Program-made: the position numbers and the translations under genes
Notes under the pieces: generated by a model
The model's database searches: none
The model's input: only the letters and a program-made list of their open reading frames with translations
What the model was told of the DNA's origin: nothing
Shown here: one piece after another, positions 1-7,636 of the stretch
Numbering within the stretch: position 1 is the stretch's first letter
Layout: each line of letters starts with the position of its first letter
From: Mycoplasmataceae bacterium
GTDB taxonomy: Bacteria > Bacillota_I > Bacilli_A > Mycoplasmatales > Mycoplasmoidaceae
Length of the DNA stretch: 11,460 nucleotides
Direction of reading: 5' to 3'
NCBI GenBank assembly: GCA_020024715.1
Contig: JAHHTJ010000011.1
Span: 1 to 11,460, forward strand

Positions 1-402
1 AATCAAAATAGCATCAGGTTTTTCGATTTTATTTAAATTATCATCATAATAAATTTTGATCAAGTTTTCATTAACATAAGAAAAAGTTTCGCGAGAAGTA
101 TCAATAACCTTAAATTTAATTTTTGTCGTATCTAAAATTAAACTATAAGTTGTATTATTAATTTCACAAATTTGTTTAGCGACATTGATAAAATTAATCA
201 TTTTAAAACTAGGTTTTTCTTCAATAATAAAATTATTTGCATTATAGTTTAACAACTCTTGTATATGATCAGCAAAAATACTTAAATCTTTATTATAATC
301 AAAATTAAATTGTTTATTGTCTAAAAACAATAAATTTTCTTTTAATTCAAAAGCAAACTTAGTTCTGGTATCATGTTTTTCTTTAATTTTAACAAAACTC
401 AT
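1..402 (-). CDS. pyk: Pyruvate kinase-like protein, divergent, C-terminal part outside window
   Basis: The first 134 codons of a gene that runs off the left edge. It starts with ATG two bases after the pfkA stop, without a clear Shine-Dalgarno, so it is probably translated by coupling. Pyruvate kinase would make pyruvate and ATP from phosphoenolpyruvate in the cytosol. The link rests on local similarity: residues 70-99 run through a helix into SLILDTTKIKFKV, where pyruvate kinases have the strand and motif ILLDTKGPEIRT, and residues 107-114 (FSYVNENLI) resemble the B-domain segment FSVTYENLI at the right distance. Position beside pfkA fits, since pfkA-pyk is a common pair. Oddities: the KGPEIR signature is not preserved (TKIKFK), the N-terminal TIGPAS motif is missing, and I cannot place the ARLNFSHG arginine. 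If it is a pyruvate kinase it is probably inactive or altered. The catalytic Lys and the metal-ligand Glu/Asp lie outside the window. Confidence 0.55.
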   Translation of the reverse strand, partial: MSFVKIKEKHDTRTKFAFELKENLLFLDNKQFNFDYNKDLSIFADHIQELLNYNANNFIIEEKPSFKMINFINVAKQICEINNTTYSLILDTTKIKFKVIDTSRETFSYVNENLIKIYYDDNLNKIEKPDAILI

Positions 403-404
403 TT

Positions 405-1412
405 TTATTTATGGTAGTTTAATTCCGCTAAATAATTTAAATAATCAATTTCTTTAATATTATTTTCTTTTTTTATCTTCATTGCTTCTGATAATGTTAA
501 ATAATCTAACTGATTGTTTTTTCATACGATTGCAATATTTTTTAAATTTCTTAAAATACAAGATACAGTATATTTTGCCATCTTATTAGCATTAATTAAT
601 TCAACAACATTTGGTTTTGCTCCTCTTTGAGCATAACCAATCGAATCAAATTTAATATGCACATTAATTTCTTTTTCAATTCCTTCTACTAATTCATGGT
701 AAGTAGGTAAATTATTTGTTCCATAAAATTTTTCTGTAACAATAAATAATCCATAATTTTTATTGATAGATTTTAAATATTTAATCTTATTAATAAAATC
801 ATTAATTGTTCAAGGGTTTTGTTTAGTAATAATTCCATCAGCAAATGTAGCAATAGTAGAATTAATACTTAAATCATTACAATCTCTTCCCATTACTTCA
901 ATTAAACAAAAAGAATTAAATGATTTTGCTGTATTACGAATTGCATAAATATTATTTAAAATTAAGTCTAATGCAGATAAATAACCAATTGAAAGTTCAC
1001 TAGAAGCAACATCATTATCAATAGTTGCTGGCAAACAAATTACATTTATTTGTTTTTTCATTAAATCATATGCAGCATGATAACTACCATCACCACCAAT
1101 TACAATTAAAAGATCGATCTGATGTTTTTTTAAATTATTTATCGCTTTATTTATAAATCGTTCTTCTTTAAATTCAGGAACTCTTGAACTTTTAATAAAA
1201 GTACCACTTAAAAAAACATAATCAGTATATTCATAAAATTTATCATAATCAAAATCAACAATTTGATTATTTAATAAACCTCTTATGCCTTCATAAATAA
1301 CCTTACATCTAATGTTATTTGAATATAAAAACTTAATTAAAGAAATTACTGTCATATTCATCCCAGGAGAATCACCACCAGATGTCATAATAGCAATATT
1401 TTGAAAATTCAT
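405..1412 (-). CDS. pfkA: 6-phosphofructokinase homologue with altered fructose-6-phosphate site
   Basis: A 335-residue PfkA-family protein (usual length about 320). The family phosphorylates fructose-6-phosphate to fructose-1,6-bisphosphate with ATP. Visible motifs: SGGDSPGMN at 11-19 (nucleotide site), Arg77 in SRVPEF, IGGDGS at 105-110, TIDND at 130-134 with the catalytic Asp132 and Asp134, and MGR at 174-176. Divergent positions (E. coli numbering in brackets): Ser167 [Arg162], Lys254 [Arg243] and Tyr260 [His249], all sugar-phosphate ligands; allosteric Arg21 and Arg25 are also not kept. Glu227 [Glu222] and Arg263 [Arg252] remain. Two Trp codons are TGA (522-524 and 810-812). Start: ATG 1412 gives the family's usual N terminus, 13 nt after the eno stop. 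A GTG at 1437-1439, nine codons upstream and inside eno, has AAGGA 8 nt before it and is a real alternative. Activity is uncertain. Confidence 0.85.
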
Positions 1413-1425
1413 GATTGTAGTTTGA

Positions 1426-2835
1426 TTATTTTGCTTCACTGTTACTATCCTTATTATCTTTTATACTATCTCTTTTATCCCTTAACGATTTAAAATATTC
1501 AATATTATAAAAAACTTGCTTACCTAAATAAACTGCGTTTAATCCTTGTTCTAAACTAATTTCAATAATACGATTATATTTGCAAATTCTTTCACCACGG
1601 TTTAATCCACCAATTTTAATTTGTCCAATACCCATAGCAACTGCTAAATCAGCTATGAATGTATCATCTGTATCACCATTTCTAGCAGCTAATTGTACGG
1701 TTCAATTTCCTTTTTTTACATACAAAATAGATTCAATAATTTGACTTAAAGTTGAAGATTCATCAAATTTAATTAAAACACTATTAGTGTATTGTTTTTC
1801 AATACCATTTTTAATTAGATAAGGATTAGATGCATATAATTGATCACCAATAATTTGAATTTCACCACCTAATTCTTTATTTAATTTAATATATTGATCT
1901 TTTTTTCTAAAAGCAAAAGGATCTTCTATTGAAATAATTGGATATTTCGAAATTAAATATTGAATTAAATTAGAAATTTCATAATCAGTATATTGCAATT
2001 TTTTATCACCTTTTGTTAAAGGTCAATTAAAAATGTAAATATCTTTTGCTTCATCATAAATACTATTAGCAGCTAAATCAATAGCAAAAGCAATTGTATT
2101 GTTTGAACCATTAGCACTAACTGTATAACCAGAAATTGCAACAGCACGACATAATAAATCTAATGTTTCTTCAATACTTCTAATATTTGGACCATATCCA
2201 CCTTCTGGTCCAACAAAACTACTATATCCTTCATCAATCAAAATTTGTTTAAGATTATTAGTAATCTTATTTGTTGCTTGTAAAACATCAAAAAATGTCT
2301 TAAAACCTAATGGAACAATCATGTATTCTTGGAATGCATAAGTATTATCTACTTGCCTTCCTCCATTAATCATTTTCATAAAAGGAACTGGTAATAAATA
2401 TTTATTTAATGTATTATCTAATAAATTCTCACGTATATATTGATACAAAGGAATATGTAGTTCATTAGCAGCTGCTTTAGCTACAGCTAATGAAACTACA
2501 AGTAAGGTATTGGCACCATAAAAAGATTTATCAGGAGTTGAATCTAATAAATTTAATAATTGATCAATCTTTTTTTGGTTAGTTACATCTAAACCTAACA
2601 ACAAGTTAGAAATGTTACGATTAATTAAGTTAACAGCTTTTTTAACACCACGTCCGAAATAACGATTCTCATCATGATCATATAAGGTTTTTGCATAGTA
2701 TAACGAATCTTTAACTCTACCATTTGGAACAACAGCTTTACCAATTGCACCTGTATCTGTTTGTACAATACAAGCAACCGTTGGAAAACCGATGGAATTC
2801 AAAACTTCATATGCATGAACTTGAATAATTTTCAT
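1426..2835 (-). CDS. eno: Enolase homologue with eroded active site and C-terminal tail
   Basis: Full-length enolase fold, 469 residues (usual 430), read through TGA Trp codons 271 and 378. Enolase converts 2-phosphoglycerate to phosphoenolpyruvate. Kept: metal ligands Asp253, Glu304 (SIED) and Asp331; catalytic base Lys356 (LIKF); Glu170; Glu211 (EGGYGPN); Arg385 and Lys407. Lost: the mobile loop PSGASTG, which supplies the second magnesium ligand, reads PNGRVKD at 37-43; the loop His of GGEHADN is Gln161 (GGRQVDN); the catalytic His of SHRSG is Ala384 (AARNG); the Arg of DSRGNPTV is Ile15. About 30 extra C-terminal residues are Lys/Asp/Ser-rich. The ATG follows the gpmI stop by one base and lacks a Shine-Dalgarno, implying coupled translation. 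Loss of these residues should abolish or greatly lower activity; a structural or moonlighting role is possible but not shown by the sequence. Confidence 0.92.
1448..1452 (-). promoter_or_regulatory. Possible ribosome binding site for an alternative GTG start of pfkA
   Basis: AAGGA inside the 3' end of eno, 8 nt before GTG 1437-1439. It would add nine residues (MKQNNQTTI) to PfkA and create a 14-nt overlap with eno. The ATG at 1412 has no Shine-Dalgarno but gives the usual family N terminus. In this A-rich lysine/aspartate coding stretch the match could be accidental. Confidence 0.35.
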
Positions 2836-2836
2836 A

Positions 2837-4522
2837 TTAAGGTTCTAATGTTGAAAAATCATTTTCATCTACATATTTTGTAGAACTAACTTCATTATTT
2901 AAAGAGATAGTTGTTAAAATTTTGTCTAAATCTTCTTGATTAATAACTTTCAATTCAAGAGCAATATCTTTTTTCTTGAATAAATTAGTAAACTTTGTTC
3001 ATCCACTTGGTTGTTTAATTAAAGAAGTACCAGTCATTTCACTAGGAATTGGTAAATTTAAATAATTTAAAATAGTTGGAGCAACATCAGCAATACCAAC
3101 TTTATCATTTCTTAAAGAAATTTTACGTTCACACAAGATAAAAGGAACTTTATTCATAGAATGGAAAGTTAAAGCATTATCATTTTCATCTAACATTTGT
3201 TCACAATTACCATGATCACTTAAAATCATTAAACAACCGTGAGCTTTATTTACAACTTCATCATATAAAGTTCCAATACATAAATCAATAACTTTTAAAC
3301 CTTTAATAGTTGCTTCAATATTACCAGTATGTCCTAAAATATCAGGATTAGAGTAATTAGCAAATATTACATTATAATTATCTAAACTTTCAACAACTTT
3401 ATTAGTAATTTCAGTTGCTACTAATTGCGGAGTTAAATCATAAGTAACATTCTTAATGCTATCAATATCAACTTTAATTTCATGAACATTGGTAAAATCA
3501 GGTGTTTTTAAACCATCAAATTGATAAGTAATTTCGTTAATTCTTAAATCATCACTAACTCTTAAAACTTTTAAATTATTATTTGCTAATACATCAATTA
3601 ATGTATTTTGTTGTACTGGAATTTCAAAAGCAATATTTTTTATTTTGTTTTCTGGAGTTAATGCTGTAATGAAAAGATTATTTAAATGAGAATAATGATC
3701 TTTATCATCTTCATGTATATTTAACATCAAATCAACTAATTGGATTGAGTCACGATATGTTGCTAATAAGATGACATCATCATCACTAATCTTTGTATCA
3801 TCATACTTTGAATTATACTCAGGTGTAAAAAATTCATCAGTTGAACTATTATTATATTGTTGATCAACATAAGATAAGAAATCACTGAAACTATCACTAT
3901 CATGATGAGTCATCATATTTCATACTTTAATAGTTCTTGAATAATGATTAGTTGTATCTAATGCATAATAACGACCAGAAATATCTGCTAATTTTCCATC
4001 ATATACTTTTAATGCATTATCTAAATCAGTTAAATAAGCGATTGCAGATTTTTTTCTAACATCTTTTCCATCAGTAATAGCATGAACAATCGGAGTTAAA
4101 TTATGTTCTCTTGCTAATTTACATAATGCAAATACATCATCCTTAAATCCAATAATTGGACTTTTAGAAATTAAACCAATAATATGAATATGAGTTTTAT
4201 TTCTTGCTTTTGCTTCTTCAATTGCTCTTAATAATTCTTTATTTTCAAAAAAACTATTATTATTAATTGCATCATTAATAGTTTTTGAATAAGATGATAC
4301 AATGCGACCAGATCCTAAAATTAAATGTGAATTTTCGCAAGTTGCATAGGTATTTTGAACAAAACCAGCTGCTTCACCAGAAGCTTCTAATAATGTTCAT
4401 GGATAATTTTGGTGAATAGTTTTAATATTTTCCATTTTTGCACCTAATGGTGCATTTCCGTTTTCGTAATTACTAATTCCAAAGCCATCTAATATAGCTA
4501 CTACTAATGGTTGTTTATTCAT
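2837..4522 (-). CDS. gpmI: Cofactor-independent phosphoglycerate mutase homologue, catalytic Ser62 replaced by Cys
   Basis: A 561-residue protein of the alkaline-phosphatase superfamily iPGM family (usual 510), which interconverts 3- and 2-phosphoglycerate through a phosphoserine and two metal ions. Kept: Asp12 (LDGFG), Asp394 and His398 (NPDILGH), Asp436-His437 (SDHGN), His454, SGRYY at 182-186. Changed: GNSEVGH around the nucleophile reads ATCENSH, placing Cys at residue 62, codon 4337-4339; SDGGVHSH reads SKSPIIGF at 119-126, losing the substrate His; DGRD reads DGKD; the two Arg of NFRPDR are absent (ATYRDS). About 50 residues follow the end of the conserved domain (EMTGTSLI). TGA encodes Trp at codons 42 and 201 and near the C terminus (2999-3001). 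AAAGGA lies 7 nt before ATG, 15 nt after tpiA. Ordinary mutase activity is doubtful; a Cys nucleophile occurs elsewhere in this superfamily (sulfatases), so a changed reaction is conceivable. Confidence 0.92.
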
Positions 4523-4529
4523 AATATTT

Positions 4530-4535
4530 TCCTTT
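4530..4535 (-). promoter_or_regulatory. Ribosome binding site of gpmI
   Basis: AAAGGA, 7 nt before ATG 4522, in the 15-nt gap after tpiA. It supports a start that places the metal ligand at Asp12 and the replaced nucleophile at residue 62, as in characterised iPGMs. Confidence 0.7.
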
Positions 4536-4537
4536 GT

Positions 4538-5524
4538 TTATTTATTTTCTTCAGCATCTATTGCTGATTCTTTTGTTTGCTCAATAGCATCGATATCATT
4601 TTTAATAATTGATTCTACTTCTTGTTTTTCTTTTTTTGGTTCTGGAATTGGTTTTGATATTGCTTCAATTTCTTTTTGCTTTAAAGTATAATACTTATTG
4701 CCTAAAGTTGGATATTTGGTTGCTAATGCTTGACTAACACCATAACTAATATCATAAAAACTTGTTACATCTAAAGAACTTTTACCAATTAATAATCCAT
4801 CAATTTCATCGCTTTTAGCATATTCAATATAATTTGCACTATTAATGCTTCCACCATAAATAATACGAATAGAATTTGCAGCATTTTGATTATAAAGTTC
4901 TGCTAACTTATTTCTAATGGTTTTAATCATATCTTCAATATCTAAAACTTCAACAGGATTGCTAGCACCAATAGCATAAATTGGTTCATAAGCAATAACA
5001 AGTTTATCAAGATTATCAATGATTACACCTTTTAAACCTTTTTCAATTTGTTCTAAAACATATTGTTTAGATAAATTTTCAGTTTTTTGTTCTAAGGTAT
5101 CACCAACACATAAAATTGCTAACATGTTATTATTGGTTAAAGAAATTACTTTTTTGTTAATTTGTTCATCAGTTAAGTGATGATTCCTTCTTGTTTCAAA
5201 GTGACCAACAATACAAGCATTAATACCTTCATCGTGAAGTTGCATAAAAGAAATTGAACCAGTTTCACTTCCTGCAATTTCAGAATCGCAATCTTGTGCT
5301 GCAATTATTAATGAACGAAGTGAATTTTTTGCAAATAAACCACCTCGATTAATATAAGTATTTGTAGCAATTAAACACAATGTACTAGGAGCTAAACAAA
5401 CATCAACATTATCAGATAATAAATGATTTTTGTTTAACATATGATTAAGAGTCATAAGGTAATTAATTGTTTCCTTACGATTCTTATTCATCTTCCAGTT
5501 TCCAATAATTATTTTTTTTCGCAT
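4538..5524 (-). CDS. tpiA: Triosephosphate isomerase with acidic C-terminal extension
   Basis: A TIM-barrel protein interconverting dihydroxyacetone phosphate and glyceraldehyde-3-phosphate. Total 328 residues against about 250 usually. Core catalytic residues are present: Asn9 and Lys11 (GNWKMN), His108 (IVGHFE) and Glu180 (AYEPIYAIG). Unusual: the Ser after the catalytic His (GHSERR) is Phe109; the loop-6 Trp is Tyr183 and the hinge reads ASNP instead of TGK; the second Gly of the phosphate-binding VGG is Lys248 (IGKSSL). There is a roughly ten-residue insertion near 58-72. Residues from about 271 to 328 form a Glu/Lys-rich, Pro-containing tail with no recognised domain, possibly a disordered or coiled segment. 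Its Trp is the only TGG seen in the window. AGGA lies 6 nt before ATG, and a good promoter match lies just upstream, in the pgm end. Reduced activity is likely but not certain. Confidence 0.93.
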   Translation of the reverse strand: MRKKIIIGNWKMNKNRKETINYLMTLNHMLNKNHLLSDNVDVCLAPSTLCLIATNTYINRGGLFAKNSLRSLIIAAQDCDSEIAGSETGSISFMQLHDEGINACIVGHFETRRNHHLTDEQINKKVISLTNNNMLAILCVGDTLEQKTENLSKQYVLEQIEKGLKGVIIDNLDKLVIAYEPIYAIGASNPVEVLDIEDMIKTIRNKLAELYNQNAANSIRIIYGGSINSANYIEYAKSDEIDGLLIGKSSLDVTSFYDISYGVSQALATKYPTLGNKYYTLKQKEIEAISKPIPEPKKEKQEVESIIKNDIDAIEQTKESAIDAEENK

Positions 5525-5530
5525 AAGGTT

Positions 5531-5534
5531 TCCT
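5531..5534 (-). promoter_or_regulatory. Ribosome binding site of tpiA
   Basis: AGGA, 6 nt before the ATG at 5524; supports the start that gives the normal TPI N terminus (GNWKMN at residues 8-13). Confidence 0.65.
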
Positions 5535-5551
5535 AATTAATATATATGTAT

Positions 5552-5580
5552 ATTATAAATTTAAATAATTTTTAAATCAA
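5552..5580 (-). promoter_or_regulatory. Possible internal promoter for tpiA
   Basis: TTGATT at 5575-5580, an exact 17-base spacer, then a perfect TATAAT at 5552-5557, overlapping the end of pgm. Transcription would start about 20 bases before the tpiA ATG, leaving room for its Shine-Dalgarno. It could give the tpiA-gpmI-eno-pfkA-pyk half its own transcript. AT-rich background makes chance matches common. Confidence 0.42.
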
Positions 5581-7196
5581 GCATTTCATGTATTAATTTC
5601 TGTATCTAATTCTTGAATGTTGTTACCAAATAAGTTATAGTAGATTTTAAATTTAGGTTCTGTTCCACTTGTTCTAAAACGAATTCATGAATTTCCTTCT
5701 AATAATCAATCAACACATCCACCATCATGATTAAAACTTACAGAAGTAATGGTACGATTCAAGATTTTTTGAGGTTCAGTTTTTAAAACCTTATCTAACA
5801 TTCCATCTGTTTTTTCTTTTCAATCTAAACCTTTAACAATAAAAGAAGATGTTTTTCCTTGTCAATAACCATATTCTTGATAAATTTGATCTAAATAATC
5901 AACAAAATCTTTATTTTCTTTTAATAATGAATTATAAATTTCTAATGCTAATGCACCTGCTTGAAAACCATCTTTGTCACGATTAATAGAAGAATTTAAT
6001 GCACCAACTGATTCTTCAAATGCAACTACTAATTCTTTTGAATCAATTTGTGATGCAACAACATTTCCCATATACTTAAAACCAGTTGGTGTTCGATAAA
6101 CGATAGCATCATATTGTTTAGCAATGACATCAACTAAATTATTAGATACATAAGATGCTACAATATATGGTTGTTTTTTAAATTTTTTATTTTTCAAAAC
6201 ATAATAGGTATAAATAATTCCCATTTCATTTCCATTTAAGAATTTTCATTCATCATCATGTTTTATAGCAATAGCCATGCGGTCTGCATCAGGATCATTA
6301 GCAATAATTATTTTTGCATTATTTTTATTTGCATATTTAATTGCTAAATTAAAACTTGCAGGATCTTCTGGATTAACAATTTCACTATTAGTAAAATTAG
6401 AATCATATTCATTTTGTTCTGCTACACTAATAATGTTTTGATATCCTAATAATTTTAAAAATCTTGGCATCTTTTTAACTGATGTTCCATGATGTCCTGT
6501 GAAAACTACTGGAAAATTCTTATTTACTGTTGGATAAGTATTAATTAATGCGTTTTTTGCAGCAACAAAATAGTCATCAATATTATCTCTAGAAATGTAT
6601 GCTATATTTGATTTATTTAATTGATATACTTTGTCTAAAATATCTGTAAATGCAGGTAAACGATTAATAATTTCTTCACTTTCTTCATCTAAAATTTGAG
6701 CTCCATTATCACCATAAATTTTAAAACCATTATAAATTTTTGGATTATGACTAGCTGTAATATTAATGGCAGCTTGAGCTTGATATGCTAAAACAGTATA
6801 TGAAATGATTGGTGTTGGCATTAATTCGTTATTTTCAAATAAAATTGCTTTAATTCCGAAAGAGCTTAACACTCTTGCGCAAATTAAAGCATAACGTGAT
6901 GAATTAAAACGATTGTCATGTCCAACAATAACTGAAATATTACTTAAATGATCATATTTAGTTAATAAATATTTACTTAAAGCATCAGTTAACATTTGAT
7001 ATGTAAACATATTCAATCTTTGAAAACCAGGACCCATTTTTAAACGAACACCTGCTGTTCCAAATTTTAATGGAGTAGTTTGAAAAATATCATTAATTTC
7101 ATCTTCACTCATGTTAGCTAACTCATTCTTCATGGTTGCACTAACTCTTGGATGATTTAATCAGATATTGTAGTATTTCTTAATGTTTTCTGTCAT
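5553..7196 (-). CDS. pgm: Phosphoglucomutase/phosphomannomutase
   Basis: An alpha-D-phosphohexomutase of 547 residues, the usual length, moving phosphate between C1 and C6 of glucose or mannose (some relatives also act as phosphopentomutase). All four active-site loops are intact: TASHNP with phosphoserine at about residue 149, the metal loop DPDADR at about 301-306, the sugar-binding FEES at 393-396, and the phosphate-binding RTSGTEPK at 508-515. Eight Trp codons are TGA, including one at codon 12, just after the start; the standard code would give only fragments. The ATG shares its A with the cdd stop (TAATG), and AAAGGG lies 6 nt upstream inside cdd, so the two are tightly coupled. Beside two nucleoside phosphorylases, it may convert ribose-1-phosphate as well as hexose-1-phosphates. 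That substrate choice is inference from context. Probably a fully active enzyme. Confidence 0.93.
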
Positions 7197-7636
7197 TATT
7201 TTCCCTTTCATTTAAATGCCTCTGGCATTAAATCTAACATCTTATAATCTTTTCTTCTACTATAAATAGAATAACAAGAAATAGTATTATTTTCATTAAA
7301 AAATTCATTTAATACACCAAGACATGCACCACAAGGGTGAATTATTTCTTTATAATCATTGCTTTTATTATTTGCTAAAACATATAAATTTAAAATTTTT
7401 TCATCATCTTCTTTATTCGATAAATAATTACAAATTACGTTTCTTTCTGCACATATTGTTAATGAAAAACTTAAATTTTCAATATTATTACCAAAATAAT
7501 ATTTATATTTATCATTAATTTTTGTTTCTAAAATACTAGCTACATAAAAAGAAGAGTAAGGAGCATAGCTTTTATTTAATTGTTTTTTTAGTAAAAGGAA
7601 AATTTCATCACTATTTAATTGTTTATTTTTAATCAT
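7196..7636 (-). CDS. cdd: Cytidine deaminase
   Basis: A 146-residue homotetrameric-type cytidine deaminase that turns cytidine and deoxycytidine into uridine and deoxyuridine for salvage. SYAPYSSF at 23-30 and GNNIENLSF at 49-57 match the substrate-binding segments. The zinc site is complete: CAE at 62-64 (ligand Cys62, proton-shuttle Glu64) and PCGAC at 101-105 (ligands Cys102 and Cys105). The Arg usually following in PCGxCR is Leu. TGA at 7208-7210 is read as Trp143; the true stop is the TAA overlapping the pgm start by one base, which adds WKGK. The ATG overlaps the deoA-like end by 8 nt, with AAGG 9 nt upstream. It sits with nucleoside phosphorylases, where its uridine product would normally feed DeoA. 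That neighbour looks inactive. Among the most conventional proteins in the window. Confidence 0.94.
7203..7208 (-). promoter_or_regulatory. Ribosome binding site of pgm
   Basis: AAAGGG, 6 nt before the pgm ATG and lying within the last codons of cdd. It supports ATG 7196 as the start, which adds 21 residues, including a TGA-coded Trp, before the next Met. Confidence 0.65.

Noticed and set aside
763..948. Plus-strand open frame of 61 codons
   Set aside because: Lies antisense within pfkA, has no family resemblance and no ribosome binding site; an antisense shadow.
2837..7196. Apparent internal stops that would make gpmI, pgm and other genes pseudogenes
   Set aside because: Every interruption is TGA, frame is kept on both sides and the homology continues, so these are tryptophan codons, not nonsense mutations.
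7324..7518. Plus-strand open frame of 64 codons
   Set aside because: Antisense to cdd, whose zinc motifs are clear; the translated sequence is low-complexity and aromatic-rich as expected from AT-rich antisense.
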